From Companilactobacillus kedongensis (lineage in GTDB: Bacteria > Bacillota > Bacilli > Lactobacillales > Lactobacillaceae), in assembly GCF_003946625.1 (NCBI RefSeq), contig NZ_RHOR01000001.1, forward strand, positions 62,001 to 126,000: 64,000 nt of DNA, read 5' to 3'. The notes beneath the pieces are model-generated. The model searched no databases and was not told the origin of the DNA. It worked only from the letters and a program-made list of their open reading frames with translations. Each line of letters begins with the position of its first letter. Position 1 is the stretch's first letter. Shown piece by piece: positions 50,652 to 60,308 of the stretch. The position numbers and the translations under genes were made by a program.

Positions 50652-50978
50652 ATGAAAGAATTTGAGGATTATGGAACAAAAGATTGGCACGAAGTAACTA
50701 AAGAAGGAAAGTATATTTTATTCTTCCACGCTGACTGGTGCCCAGACTGCAAATTTATTGAGCCTAAGCTTCCTGAACTTGAATCAGAGTATTCAGATTT
50801 CACTTGGGTAAGTTTTAACCGCGATAATAATATGGATATTGCTAGAGAATTGGATATTATGGGAATTCCTAGCTTTGTTATTATTGAAAATGGCCAGGAA
50901 ATTGGTAGACTAGTAAATAAAGATCGTAAAACTAAACAAGAAGTTGAGACCTTTATTAATTCAGTAGTAAATAAATAA
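50652..50978 (+). CDS. Thioredoxin-like protein, YtpP-type
   Basis: 108 residues from the ATG at 50652 after AGAGGTG. FFHADWCPDCKFIEPKL holds the redox pair as C-P-D-C rather than the C-G-P-C of thioredoxin, and GIPSFVIIENGQEIGRLV keeps the cis-Pro. Together with the next gene it forms the ytpP-ytpR pair common in Firmicutes. Probably a thiol-disulfide reductant; the partner is unknown. Confidence 0.87.
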   Translation: MKEFEDYGTKDWHEVTKEGKYILFFHADWCPDCKFIEPKLPELESEYSDFTWVSFNRDNNMDIARELDIMGIPSFVIIENGQEIGRLVNKDRKTKQEVETFINSVVNK

Positions 50979-50996
50979 TAATTGAGTGAGGAAATA

Positions 50997-51629
50997 ATGT
51001 TATTAAGCTTTTATAACCCTGATGTCCTAGGTGACATTTTGATCGTGGAACTAGCAGATGACGCTGGAATTACACAATCAAGCGCAAATAAGAATGACGT
51101 AGTGAGAATTTTTAATGATGAAACTAATGAAGCCATTGGTTTCAATTTTTTTGGTCTAGGTGAGAAGCTTAATTTGACTGAAAAAGGTCAGGTATTTTTA
51201 AATTCTGATCAAGTAGCAATTTTAAATGATGCTATCGCAAAGGCAGGTTTCAGTGATGAATTGGTTGCTGACGAAAGCCCTAAATTTGTGATCGGTCACG
51301 TTGAAGAAATGAAAGAACATCCTGATTCTGATCATTTACACATCACCCAAACCGATGTAGGACTCGAGAAGCCCGTACAAATCGTTTGTGGCGCTCCAAA
51401 CATCGATCAAGGTCAATTAGTAGTAGTTGCCTTGCCAGGGGCTGTAATGCCAACTGGGACAGAAATTTGGCCAGGTCAATTGCGTGGAGTCGATAGTTAT
51501 GGAATGATTTGTTCAGCTAAAGAACTAGGTATTCCTAATGCTCCACAAAAAAGAGGTATTTTAGTATTAGATTCAGGTAATGCTGGAGAAGCATTCGATT
51601 TTGATAAAGCAGCAAAAATGTTCGATTAG
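50997..51629 (+). CDS. ytpR: YtpR-like tRNA-binding-domain protein
   Basis: About 210 residues; ATG at 50997 with GAGG five bases ahead (a TTG at 50982 also lies in frame). The N-terminal half is a DUF4479-type domain ([16 protein letters not shown]). The C-terminal half is an EMAP/PheT-type tRNA-binding fold: [20 protein letters not shown], then [20 protein letters not shown], then [13 protein letters not shown]. Role unsettled in the family. Co-transcribed with the thioredoxin-like gene and followed by murC after 10 bases. Confidence 0.9.
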   Translation: MLLSFYNPDVLGDILIVELADDAGITQSSANKNDVVRIFNDETNEAIGFNFFGLGEKLNLTEKGQVFLNSDQVAILNDAIAKAGFSDELVADESPKFVIGHVEEMKEHPDSDHLHITQTDVGLEKPVQIVCGAPNIDQGQLVVVALPGAVMPTGTEIWPGQLRGVDSYGMICSAKELGIPNAPQKRGILVLDSGNAGEAFDFDKAAKMFD

Positions 51630-51639
51630 GAGTTATTTT

Positions 51640-52971
51640 ATGGAAAATACAGTCTATCATTTCGTTGGTATTAAAGGTACAGGAATGAGTGCTTTAGCAC
51701 TTATTTTGAAAGATTTAGGATATACAGTTCAAGGTTCAGATATTGATAAATATACATTTACTCAAAGAGGACTAGAACAAGCAGGAATCAAGATTTTGCC
51801 TTTTGATGAAAAGAATATTCATGAAGGTTTAACAATCGTTAAAGGTAACGCTTTTGATGATGATCAAGTCGAGATCAAGAAAGCTAACGACATGCATTTG
51901 CCTGTTGTTACATACCCACAAATGGTTGGTAAATTGGTTTCAGATTACACATCGATCGGTATTGCTGGATCACATGGTAAAACAAGTACAACCGGTTTAC
52001 TAGCACACACACTAAGCGGTATTGCTAAGACATCATATTTGATTGGCGATGGTTCTGGTAAGGGTGTTAAGGATGCTAAATTCTTTGTCTTTGAAGCCGA
52101 TGAATATCGTCGTCACTTCTTGGATTACTCACCAGATTATTTGATCATTACCAATATCGATTTTGATCACCCAGATTACTTCTTTGGTGGTATCAACGAC
52201 GTTGTTGATGCCTTTGAGTCTGAGTCACGTAAGACTAAGAAGGGTATCTTCATCTGGGGTGAGGACGAACATGCTAAGTCTATCAAAGCTGACGTTCCTA
52301 TCTATTATTATGGATTGAGCGAATCAGATGACATCCGTGCTACAAACATCAATAGAACTGTTAAAGGTTCTTCATTCGATGTTTCTATCAAGGGTGAAAA
52401 TATCGGTAACTTTGAAATCCCATTGTATGGTGAACACAATGTTCTCAATTCGCTAGCCGTTATCGGTGTAGGTCATATGGAACATCTTGACCATGAATTG
52501 ATCAACAAAGAATTACAAACATTCAGTGGTGTTAAGAGACGTTTCAGCGAAAAGAAAGTCGCTGATATGGTTATTATCGATGACTACGCTCACCACCCAC
52601 AGGAAATCAAAGCAACAATTGATGCTGCTAGACAAAAGTATCCTGAACGCGAAGTAGTAGCTGTTTTCCAACCACATACTTACACAAGAACTCTAGCTTT
52701 AATGGATGATTTTGCTAAATCATTGGATCTTGCTGACGATGTTTACTTAACAAATATCTTTGGATCAATTCGTGAGAAGCACGGAGATATTACAAGTAAA
52801 GACCTTGGCGATAAGATTCATAAAGGTGGAAAAGTCCTTGAACTAGAAGATATGTCACCATTATTGGATTACCATAATGCTGTTATTATCTTCATGGGTG
52901 CTGGGGATGTTCAAAAGTATGAAACTGCTTATGAACAAGTCTTGAGTAACTTGAATCCTAATCAACAATAA
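51640..52971 (+). CDS. murC: UDP-N-acetylmuramate--L-alanine ligase
   Basis: 443 residues from the ATG at 51640 after TAGGAG; a start at 51580 would overlap ytp[19 protein letters not shown] binds the substrate, [13 protein letters not shown] is the ATP loop, and [19 protein letters not shown] and [11 protein letters not shown] mark the C-terminal domain. It adds the first amino acid of the peptidoglycan stem peptide. Last gene of the trx-ytpR-murC unit. Confidence 0.97.
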   Translation: MENTVYHFVGIKGTGMSALALILKDLGYTVQGSDIDKYTFTQRGLEQAGIKILPFDEKNIHEGLTIVKGNAFDDDQVEIKKANDMHLPVVTYPQMVGKLVSDYTSIGIAGSHGKTSTTGLLAHTLSGIAKTSYLIGDGSGKGVKDAKFFVFEADEYRRHFLDYSPDYLIITNIDFDHPDYFFGGINDVVDAFESESRKTKKGIFIWGEDEHAKSIKADVPIYYYGLSESDDIRATNINRTVKGSSFDVSIKGENIGNFEIPLYGEHNVLNSLAVIGVGHMEHLDHELINKELQTFSGVKRRFSEKKVADMVIIDDYAHHPQEIKATIDAARQKYPEREVVAVFQPHTYTRTLALMDDFAKSLDLADDVYLTNIFGSIREKHGDITSKDLGDKIHKGGKVLELEDMSPLLDYHNAVIIFMGAGDVQKYETAYEQVLSNLNPNQQ

Positions 52972-52977
52972 AATTAA

Positions 52978-53016
52978 AAGAAGGGCGTATCGAATAATTT
53001 TCGATACTCCCTTCTT
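52978..53016 (+). terminator. murC terminator
   Basis: A 16-bp stem with one mismatch (52978-52993 with 53001-53016). Confidence 0.85.
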
Positions 53017-53026
53017 GTATGCCAGA

Positions 53027-53067
53027 TAAAAATAAGCTAAATCCCATAAAGGAATTTAGCTTATTTT
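53027..53067 (-). terminator. Terminator of the giant surface-protein gene
   Basis: A stem of about 16 bp (53027-53043 with 53049-53066), A-run on the left acting as T-run on the minus strand. Confidence 0.88.
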
Positions 53068-53074
53068 TTAATCA

Positions 53075-56000
53075 TTAGTTATTAACGTCAACATCTACAG
53101 CTTTAACAAATTCATTTGTTGAAACACGATAATATTGTTCGCCATTGATAGTTGTAATACTGTCTGTCTTCCAGCTGCTGTTAGCACTAAGTGATCTATT
53201 TGTAACGAGATCACCTTTAGCTGTATAAAGACTAGCAGTTGTTTTGGCGTGAGTCGTAACGACCATGTTTACTGGTGTGTAAACATAAACGTCGCTCTCG
53301 TCGACAAATTCGTTAGTTGAAACACGGAAGTGTTTTGTACCATTGATTACATATGTTTGGTGATCTGCGATCCAGCTACTATTCGGAGCAAGTGATCTAG
53401 TTTTGATCAAATCACTTTCAGCCTTATATAGTTCTTTAGCAGAATCACTGTAAGCTCTGACATATACATTTGGTGCAGTATATGGATAAGCTTGACTCAT
53501 CAAAGCCCATTCGTTAGTTGAAACACGATAGTAGCCAACACCGTCAATTGTGATGACAGCGTCACTTTGCCAATCAGTTGCAGTAGCTAATGAACGAGTC
53601 GTTGACTTCGTCATCTTACCATCAGCACCTAGTTGATAAAGTGCGACAGCAGGCTTGTCAGCATATGTTGAAATAGTTTGATTCTTATATTCAATATCGC
53701 CATTTTCAGGTGTATCAGTATTGCCTGAACTTGTTGGGATTGGTGTGTATGTTAACTTGTCAGTGTCAGTAACAGTCTTGTTAGGATCGTTTGCGTAAGT
53801 GATAGTTGGAACACCACCAATTGTGTAAGTAACGATAACTGAAGGTGAAGTGTATCCATTTACAGGATCAGCTGTATAAGTTTGCTCTTTGTCACCATAG
53901 TTACCTGCAGGGACATTGATAACTTGTGTACTACCATCCGGCTTTGTAAATGTGATAGTAGTTGCTTTGTTTGGAGTACCTATGTATTTAGCATTACTTA
54001 TAGGTTCTTTAGTATTGGTATTTGAGAATGTAAATGTGTTGTTAGGACCATATGTAACGGTGATTTTTGGTGTAGTATAACCATCTTCGTTAGGAAGATT
54101 TACTTCTTGAGTGTCACCAACTTTACCACCAGTGATGTGGATAGGTTGATCGATTGATTGTTGTCCGACTGTAGATGGGATTGTAATGTCTGTAGGGCCG
54201 ATCGTGTCACCGGTATAAACAAGATCCTTATCAGGAACGAACTTACCAGAAGGATCGATAGTACCATAAACAGTATCTAAATTAGTTGTATAACCAGTTT
54301 CAGTCTTTGGAGCAAAGGATATATGATCACCAACTTTGGCACCAGCAGGTAAAGGAGTTGAAACAGTATCACCATTGGCTAAAGTAACATCATAAGATTT
54401 ATCGGTTGCGTCATTACCAGTATAAACAAGATCCTTATCAGGAACGAACTTACCAGAAGGATCGATAGTACCATAAACAGTATCTAAATTAGTTGTATAA
54501 CCAGTTTCAGTCTTTGGGGCAAAGGATAGATGGTCACCAACTTTGGCACCAGCAGGTAAAGGAGTTGAAACAGTATCACCATTGGCTAAAGTAACATCAT
54601 AGGATTTATCGGTTGCGTCATTACCAGTATAAACAAGATCCTTATCAGGAACGAACTTACCAGAAGTATCAATAGTACCAGTAATATTATCTATATTAGG
54701 TTTATAGCCAGTTTCGGTCTTTGGGGCAAAGGATAGATGGTCACCAACTTTAGCACCAGCAGGCAAAGGAGTTGAAACAGTATCACCATTGGCTAAAGTA
54801 ACATCATAGGATTTATCGGTTGCGTCATTACCAACTAAAGCAACTGTAGTACCAGCATCAACAGTAACTGGTGTATCCGGATTATTTGTAAATGTTACGC
54901 CAACTGTTGTTCCATCAGCAATATGGTATCCGGCGGGTAATTGACTAGCAATTTCACTCTTAATTGGATCAGTTGTTATATCAATATTTCCAGTATCACC
55001 AACATGATATCCGTCAGCAGGAACGGTAAATGTGATTGAAGAACCGTCACTTGTTGTAGCTGTTACTTTACCACTAGTTGCAGGAAGTGCTTCATATGTT
55101 ACATCTGCACCATCTGATGCTGTGGCTGTTGCCATTGTTTGCCCAAATGTAAAACTAGCAGAGGTAGCAGTTGATGTTCTTGTGTAAGTATTGCCATTTG
55201 CAAATTTATATGTACCAGGTATATCAATAGTACCTGGATCGCCAACAGTACCTTTAATATCTTGTACAATATCACCGTGGTTAGTTTTGATAGTAACGTG
55301 GTTAGTTACGTCTGAACCGGCTGCTAGGGCACTCCCTTTTGAATCGAATGTAAGTACGTTATTATTTGAATCCCATGCTATTCCATTAAATAAAGCTCCA
55401 AGACCATTAGAAACTCCAGATGCAGGATTAGTTTGGGGAACACCATAAAATGATTTAGTAGTATTAGAATTATCACTTTGCCAAATTGGTCCATTACTTG
55501 AAGTTAACATCGTTTTAGGGTTGAAATATAGACTTGAACTTAAAGAAATGGAATCGAGATTAGTTCCATCAAACATACCTTCACCTAATGAAGAATCTCC
55601 TGTTTTGGGCCATTCAGAAGAAGGTCTGTTGTTTGTCCATTTCCAACCGTATAAATTTATTGTATTTAATGAAGCGTCATTTTTAAACATAGCTCTGAGA
55701 TCTGTAGCATTATTTGCAATCCAATTGTTAGTGGCCGAGGTCGGTTTTCCTCCTACGTCTGGTCCAGCTATTTCTGATAAATTCTCACAATTTGCAAATG
55801 CATAACTTCCATCGATTATTTTCGTAAATGCACCCAATGGAAATGAAATTTTTGTAAGTTTATGATCATTCTCAAACATATGACTAAGGTTTGTAACCAT
55901 AGTGAAAAGGTTCTGTGAAAGATCCAAATTTAGTAAGCTAGTATCATTTGCGAACATTCCTTCAGTACTATCAACATTACTAGTGTCCATTTTACTTATA

Positions 56001-56770
56001 TCGACACTATTTAATAAAGGCATGCTAGCAAACATATGTGATGAATCTTTAGGCGCAGTTATTGCATTTTTAACAACAACTGCAGTAATTGTGCTAGCAT
56101 TTCCACCCCAGTCAGGATAGTCTTTTGTGGTTTCATCTAGTTGACCATTGATAGTTAAAGTAGTTCCATCCGTAGTCCAGCCAGTACCGCTCATTGTTTT
56201 AGTTGCCGTAGCAACGGGAGCGCCTTCAACAGAAAATGCTTGTGCAGTAGGTTGTTCTGATTGTGCTGTTTCACCAGTTGAACCATCGCCTGTACCGTCA
56301 GATGCTGGTTGTGGATCTGTTGAACCAGCACCATTACTTGGTGCGGGAGTATTGTCTCCAGTTGTAGAACCTGAACCAGTTCCAGTTGAACCTGACTCTG
56401 ATCCACCATTAGCGGCTGGTTGTTGTGCTTGTGTTCCAGTTGCACCAGCACCTGTACTACCATCTTTGGTTCCATCACCAGTATCACCAGTTGATGATGT
56501 CCCTGAACCATCTGTAGCACCTGCGGCAGATCCTGAACCTGCAGCGTCAGTTAATCCGTCCGTCGGTGTTGGCGATTCGGCGGCGGCTTGTGATAATGCT
56601 GTTTGGATTGTATCAGTAGTTGCGGCTTTGGCTACATATGTTGGTGTACCCAACAAAAATAGACCTCCTGCTAATGAAAGGCTGCTGACAACGACCCAAT
56701 TTTTCTTTGATTTAACTAATTTTTTCTTCATGACTGAATTTGAGTCACGTTTTAATTGTTGAAATCTCAT
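53075..56770 (-). CDS. Giant surface protein: BspA-like repeats, tandem repeats, S-layer-type C-terminus
   Basis: 1231 residues; AGAGGG precedes the ATG at 56770. A long basic signal (KLVKSKKNWVVVSSLSLAGG) recalls the KxYKxGKxW type, with cleavage likely after YVAKA. Next come a Gly/Ser/Thr/Pro linker (about 45-185), BspA/DUF285 leucine-rich units (about 240-400: SHMFASMPLLNSVDIS, NLSHMFENDHKLTKI), three nearly identical 69-residue repeats (about 650-855) and further beta-repeat domains. Three C-terminal modules each contain YRVSTNE or FRVSTNE (SLAP/DUF5776-like, about 1045-1231). There is no LPxTG motif; the C-terminal modules would bind wall polymers. Probably an adhesin or S-layer-associated protein. 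Confidence 0.85.
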   Translation of the reverse strand: MRFQQLKRDSNSVMKKKLVKSKKNWVVVSSLSLAGGLFLLGTPTYVAKAATTDTIQTALSQAAAESPTPTDGLTDAAGSGSAAGATDGSGTSSTGDTGDGTKDGSTGAGATGTQAQQPAANGGSESGSTGTGSGSTTGDNTPAPSNGAGSTDPQPASDGTGDGSTGETAQSEQPTAQAFSVEGAPVATATKTMSGTGWTTDGTTLTINGQLDETTKDYPDWGGNASTITAVVVKNAITAPKDSSHMFASMPLLNSVDISKMDTSNVDSTEGMFANDTSLLNLDLSQNLFTMVTNLSHMFENDHKLTKISFPLGAFTKIIDGSYAFANCENLSEIAGPDVGGKPTSATNNWIANNATDLRAMFKNDASLNTINLYGWKWTNNRPSSEWPKTGDSSLGEGMFDGTNLDSISLSSSLYFNPKTMLTSSNGPIWQSDNSNTTKSFYGVPQTNPASGVSNGLGALFNGIAWDSNNNVLTFDSKGSALAAGSDVTNHVTIKTNHGDIVQDIKGTVGDPGTIDIPGTYKFANGNTYTRTSTATSASFTFGQTMATATASDGADVTYEALPATSGKVTATTSDGSSITFTVPADGYHVGDTGNIDITTDPIKSEIASQLPAGYHIADGTTVGVTFTNNPDTPVTVDAGTTVALVGNDATDKSYDVTLANGDTVSTPLPAGAKVGDHLSFAPKTETGYKPNIDNITGTIDTSGKFVPDKDLVYTGNDATDKSYDVTLANGDTVSTPLPAGAKVGDHLSFAPKTETGYTTNLDTVYGTIDPSGKFVPDKDLVYTGNDATDKSYDVTLANGDTVSTPLPAGAKVGDHISFAPKTETGYTTNLDTVYGTIDPSGKFVPDKDLVYTGDTIGPTDITIPSTVGQQSIDQPIHITGGKVGDTQEVNLPNEDGYTTPKITVTYGPNNTFTFSNTNTKEPISNAKYIGTPNKATTITFTKPDGSTQVINVPAGNYGDKEQTYTADPVNGYTSPSVIVTYTIGGVPTITYANDPNKTVTDTDKLTYTPIPTSSGNTDTPENGDIEYKNQTISTYADKPAVALYQLGADGKMTKSTTRSLATATDWQSDAVITIDGVGYYRVSTNEWALMSQAYPYTAPNVYVRAYSDSAKELYKAESDLIKTRSLAPNSSWIADHQTYVINGTKHFRVSTNEFVDESDVYVYTPVNMVVTTHAKTTASLYTAKGDLVTNRSLSANSSWKTDSITTINGEQYYRVSTNEFVKAVDVDVNN
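54205..54835 (-). repeat. Tandem coding repeats of 207 bp, three copies
   Basis: The sequence around ACAAGATCCTTATCAGG recurs with a 207-bp period (near 54213, 54426 and 54633) and is almost identical at DNA level, coding the motif TGNDATDKSYDVTLANGD. Near-identity suggests recent expansion or gene conversion. Confidence 0.9.
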
Positions 56771-57075
56771 ATTTATTTCCCTCTATCCTTGATAATGACA
56801 ATTTATGAATAGTCTTTATGACATACCTAAATTATAATATTCATTTATTGCTATATAATTCAGTTATTGTAAGAGATGTTTTCCTAAAATGAGTATTTTT
56901 ATGAAAATAGCATGTTTTATATTTAATTTTTTTTATAAAATGAGAACTATTATATATGATAGTGGAATCAGGATTTAGCCGCAGCTAAGACGGCTCTAAA
57001 TAATAGGAAGAAACTTTTAAAATTGTCGCTGGTTTGATATTTAATAACAATATTTTTATTAAATGAATCCAAATT
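56771..57075 (-). other. AT-rich upstream region of the giant surface-protein gene
   Basis: About 300 bases without a gene. It is very AT-rich and contains promoter-like hexamers and one small hairpin (AGCCG and CGGCT around 56978-56996). It presumably holds the promoter and a long leader of the surface-protein gene; I see no specific site I can support. Confidence 0.4.
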
Positions 57076-57126
57076 AAAAAGGAGTGTCTTAAACCTGAAA
57101 ATAGGTTTAGGATACTCCTAATTTTT
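57076..57126 (-). terminator. Terminator of the GltS-like permease gene
   Basis: AGGAGTGTCTTAAACCT pairs with AGGTTTAGGATACTCCT (two mismatches), with an A-run at the left acting as T-run on the minus strand. Confidence 0.85.
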
Positions 57127-58313
57127 TAAATCAATTTCAAGAAAACAGAAGCAATAATAACGGAAGCCATTGAAACCGTCGCAAATCCACCGACTAGCAT
57201 TTTTGGCAACATGTTTTGAGTGAGATATTCTTCTTCCTCCTCGTTATCAGCAATCGTACGGCATACTTCAGTTGTTAGAATAAAGTCAGCTGGAAAGCCG
57301 AATAGGGCAGTCAATGAAAAGGCAAAGGCCATCTGTTTGCTCATACCGAATGGTTTTGCTAAAACGTAAGAAGCGATGAACATTCCTAAGATTCCTAAAG
57401 CAATCAAAACTAGGATTTGTACAAGGATTCCACCGATAATATCAGGTGTTGTCAGGCTTAATTGTGAAAAGACATAAGCCATTAAACCGTAGATCAACCA
57501 GTTGAAGACTCCAGCACGTGTTAAAGCGTTATCTTCAAGCAATCCAACTTGATGTGCAATAACACCTAAGATCAAACAGATAACGTTGGCGTTAATGACG
57601 CCGTGCATTAATCCGGCTAACCAGTTACCTAATAAGGCAATCAGGGCTACACGCACGATAATGAAAACTGGTGACTGAAATTGTTCTGGCAAGTGTAAGA
57701 TATGTTTTTGTGTGTCTAATGAATCTGCCATACCAGTTATTTTAGGAGCGTTGGGATCGATATGTCCTTTGCCGCTCTTCAATTCTTCCTTTAATCTGCG
57801 TCCTTCTTTTCTCAAGAGGATGGCAGTCATTGGGTAACCAATGAAAGAATGCAAAATAAACATTGAAACTGGTAAAGCCACAAGTGTTGTAGCACCGGCG
57901 GCTTTTAATCCGTCAGTCATCAAAAGTGTTGCGACCATACCACCAGTTAGTGGAGGAATGGCAGCGACAACTGTGTGCCAATCGAAGATCAATGTACCGA
58001 CTGTTAATGTAAGGACTAGAGTCCCCAATACTCCTAATAGTGCGATACAAACAGCTTTCCATTGATTAACAAGTTCCTTTAAACTCATCAAGGTACCAAG
58101 ATGTACCAATAATAGTGAAACGCCCATGCCAGTGAAGGCAGTGTTAAATGATGCTTTGGCAACAATATCCTTAGGGATGATCGTCCAAAATCCGATAGCG
58201 AAAAGAACCGCCGTGATAAAAATAGATGGTATAAATGCTTTGGTAGCTGCGGAAACCCAGTCACCTATCAGCATGAATACCATTACAATAGTGAATGCAA
58301 TTAAGTATTCCAT
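57126..58313 (-). CDS. GltS-like membrane transporter
   Basis: 395 residues, about ten membrane helices. Two inverted halves are suggested by LTGGMVATLLMTDGLKAAGA and by SLTALFGFPADFILTTEV; such Gly-rich hairpins are known from glutamate:sodium symporters and related 2-hydroxycarboxylate carriers. A cytoplasmic loop (about 165-215) separates the halves. Divergently transcribed from an amidohydrolase, so the transporter probably imports the substrate or exports the product of that enzyme. GGGGGA precedes the start. Confidence 0.7.
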   Translation of the reverse strand: MEYLIAFTIVMVFMLIGDWVSAATKAFIPSIFITAVLFAIGFWTIIPKDIVAKASFNTAFTGMGVSLLLVHLGTLMSLKELVNQWKAVCIALLGVLGTLVLTLTVGTLIFDWHTVVAAIPPLTGGMVATLLMTDGLKAAGATTLVALPVSMFILHSFIGYPMTAILLRKEGRRLKEELKSGKGHIDPNAPKITGMADSLDTQKHILHLPEQFQSPVFIIVRVALIALLGNWLAGLMHGVINANVICLILGVIAHQVGLLEDNALTRAGVFNWLIYGLMAYVFSQLSLTTPDIIGGILVQILVLIALGILGMFIASYVLAKPFGMSKQMAFAFSLTALFGFPADFILTTEVCRTIADNEEEEEYLTQNMLPKMLVGGFATVSMASVIIASVFLKLI

Positions 58314-58418
58314 AAAAATAGATCCCCCTTGAATATTAAATAAAGATTAGGTTTAAAGTTAGACTTTTCTAATCTTTATGTCAATGGAGAATTGTATTTA
58401 ATTAAGGGTTTTTAACAT

Positions 58419-58430
58419 GTAATCGATTAC
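58419..58430. promoter_or_regulatory. Palindromic site between the divergent transporter and amidohydrolase genes
   Basis: GTAATCGATTAC is a perfect 12-bp palindrome. A related CATGTAAT occurs on its left edge and again at 58450-58457. A regulator common to both genes is plausible but not identified. Confidence 0.35.
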
Positions 58431-58476
58431 TTTTACTAATGTAAATATCATGTAATATAGATATTTTAATTTAGCG

Positions 58477-58505
58477 TTGACTTTAATTAGAAAGACTCTT
58501 AGAAT
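58477..58505 (+). promoter_or_regulatory. Amidohydrolase promoter
   Basis: TTGACT (58477-58482), 17 bases, TAGAAT (58500-58505), about 40 bases before the start codon. Confidence 0.6.
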
Positions 58506-58543
58506 TTTAACTACATTTTAAATATTGATAGGGAGAGAGTTTA

Positions 58544-59743
58544 ATGACAACATTCACTAATTTAAATTTATTTAACGGAAACGATAATAAGATAGTTGAA
58601 AATAGTTACTTAACTGTAGATGAAAAGGGGAAGATCACTGCAGTAGGTACAGGTAAGCCAGATTCTAGTGATGAGGTTGTCGATCTTCACGGTAAATATG
58701 TTATGCCAGGACTAATCAACGCACATACTCATTTGATGATGGTTCCTGATGACAGTGATAAGCTCGAATACTTATCAGAAACTGAAGTCACATTCTTAGC
58801 TTTAAAACATTTGGATACCTTATTACATGCTGGTGTTACTTATATCAGAGATTGTGGCTGTGCTTTCAATACTGATATCAAGTTAGCTAATTTACAAGCC
58901 GAAGGCAGTTTAAAAGGAACAGAAATTTTACCCTCTGGTCGTCCAATGACTATGACAGGTGGACATGGTGATTTTAAAGAAGGACTAGACGGTGAAACTA
59001 CTATGGGTCATTTGATAGACTCACCAGATGCCATGAGAAAAGCCGTTCGTCAAAACTTCAAACTTGGTGCCAAAAATATTAAAGTTATGGCAACTGGTGG
59101 TGTTATGTCTTCAACCGATCAAGTTGACGATACTGAATTGACTGAAGGAGAAATGGCAGTTGCTGTTCAAGAAGCGCACACAAAACACATGACTGTTGCA
59201 TCTCACGCCCAGGGTAATCGTGGTATTCAATTGTCACTTGATGCCGGTGTTGATTCGATCGAACATGGTATCTATGTTGACGAAAAGCAAGCTGATTTTA
59301 TGAAGGAACACAATATTTATTTAGTACCAACACTAAATGCCTGTGCCGGAATTGATAAGTATGGTGTTGGTAAGATCCCTGATTACATGATTAAGAAGAA
59401 TGATATTGTTAAATACGATTTCTTCAAGAACATTGGTATGGCACTTAAAAAAGGTGTTAAAGTTGTTGTCGGAACAGATGCCGGAACACCATTTAACAGC
59501 TTTGAAACAGGTACAACTGATGAATTAGCTTTATTAACAAGTGTTGGCGCAACTCCTTATCAAGCACTGCTTGGTACAACTAAGTACGCTGCTGAACTAT
59601 TGAGGATCACTGATGAATACGGAAGTCTTGAAACTGGTAAGTTTGCTGACTTCTTAGTATTGGATAATAATCCATTAGAGAGTGTAGAAGCGGTTGCTCA
59701 GACTGACAAAACTATCTATAAGAAGGGTGAACTTGTTAAATAG
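58544..59743 (+). CDS. Metal-dependent amidohydrolase (imidazolonepropionase/prolidase-like)
   Basis: 399 residues after GGGAGAGAG. The amidohydrolase metal site is complete: H-x-H in INAHTHLMM, a Lys in KNIKVMATGGV as possible bridging residue, His in ASHAQGNRG and IEHGIYVD, and Asp in VVGTDAGTP. The C-terminal composite beta domain ends FADFLVLDNNPLE. Relatives hydrolyse Xaa-Pro-like or N-acyl amino acids and related amides. The divergent GltS-like carrier suggests an amino-acid-derived substrate. Confidence 0.85.
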   Translation: MTTFTNLNLFNGNDNKIVENSYLTVDEKGKITAVGTGKPDSSDEVVDLHGKYVMPGLINAHTHLMMVPDDSDKLEYLSETEVTFLALKHLDTLLHAGVTYIRDCGCAFNTDIKLANLQAEGSLKGTEILPSGRPMTMTGGHGDFKEGLDGETTMGHLIDSPDAMRKAVRQNFKLGAKNIKVMATGGVMSSTDQVDDTELTEGEMAVAVQEAHTKHMTVASHAQGNRGIQLSLDAGVDSIEHGIYVDEKQADFMKEHNIYLVPTLNACAGIDKYGVGKIPDYMIKKNDIVKYDFFKNIGMALKKGVKVVVGTDAGTPFNSFETGTTDELALLTSVGATPYQALLGTTKYAAELLRITDEYGSLETGKFADFLVLDNNPLESVEAVAQTDKTIYKKGELVK

Positions 59744-59760
59744 GTAGTTGTTGTTGTTTG

Positions 59761-59898
59761 CCAGAAAGATCAAGTAACTCCGCCTGTTGTGGGACCGACT
59801 TCGGCCAAGGTCCGAAGTCTCGCTTTTGAACTTTGCACAGACCGCAAATTTCAAAAGTCGTCCTGTTCACAACTGGCTCCGTTACTTGATCTTTCTGG
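59761..59898 (-). repeat. Palindromic element, copy E6 (inverted, lacks hairpin P2)
   Basis: P1 is a perfect 18-bp pair, CCAGAAAGATCAAGTAAC (59761-59778) with 59881-59898. P4 is 59797-59804 with 59812-59819, loop ACCTTGG on the minus strand. P3 is 59823-59836 with 59844-59857. Where P2 should be there is only a short single-stranded stretch. Starts 18 bases after the amidohydrolase stop. Confidence 0.85.
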
Positions 59899-59928
59899 CT
59901 TGGTTGTTCAGTTATGATATTTATAGTT

Positions 59929-59964
59929 AAAGCATGATCTCGTTTTTGTGGGATTATGCTTTTT
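59929..59964 (+). terminator. Amidohydrolase terminator
   Basis: AAAGCATGATC pairs with GATTATGCTTT (one mismatch), then T-run. Duplicated at 61568-61602. Confidence 0.75.
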
Positions 59965-59987
59965 GTATTTATATTAGATTATATTGA

Positions 59988-60158
59988 GACGGAGGACGAG
60001 AGGTGAGTGGTCAGCAGTCAAAATGTTGTAGAACGGTGGTCTTCCGTTCGTACAACATGGGCGATTTCGAGATTTGCGATAAGCAAAGCTCAAAATCGAG
60101 TCCTCAGACCAAGGCTGAGGACGTCCCGACAGCAGACCATCCACCTCTCGACCGTAGT
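59988..60158 (+). repeat. Four-way-junction palindromic element, copy E7
   Basis: P1 59997-60012 with 60135-60150 (14 of 16 pairs). P2 60025-60036 with 60044-60056, loop TGGTCTT. P3 60062-60077 with 60083-60098 with the A.G mismatch. P4 60100-60107 with 60115-60122, loop ACCAAGG. Lies upstream of the MFS gene. Confidence 0.85.
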
Positions 60159-60225
60159 AGTTTGCAATGAAACAACAATTCACGTAACATACAAATCATC
60201 ATATTATAGAAATTAGGTGAATACT

Positions 60226-60291
60226 GTGGACATTAATAGAATCATGGTTTGTGTCCCAGCAAACGATTCAGGACGTTTTTCTGCAAAGTAA
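60226..60291 (+). CDS. 21-residue possible leader peptide
   Basis: GTG at 60226 with AGGTG six bases ahead, TAA at 60289, 17 bases before the efflux gene. The peptide is polar and not membrane-like (IMVCVPANDSGRFSAK at its end). Its place suggests translational coupling or a leader for the MFS gene; chance cannot be excluded. Confidence 0.35.
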   Translation: MDINRIMVCVPANDSGRFSAK

Positions 60292-60308
60292 CTATTTAGG
60301 AGAGAAAA

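Noticed and set aside
56148-56762. Long open frame opposite the signal and linker of the giant surface protein
   Set aside because: It mirrors the Gly/Ser/Thr-rich coding repeats of the real gene, is full of V, P, S and A as expected from antisense reading, and has no ribosome site.
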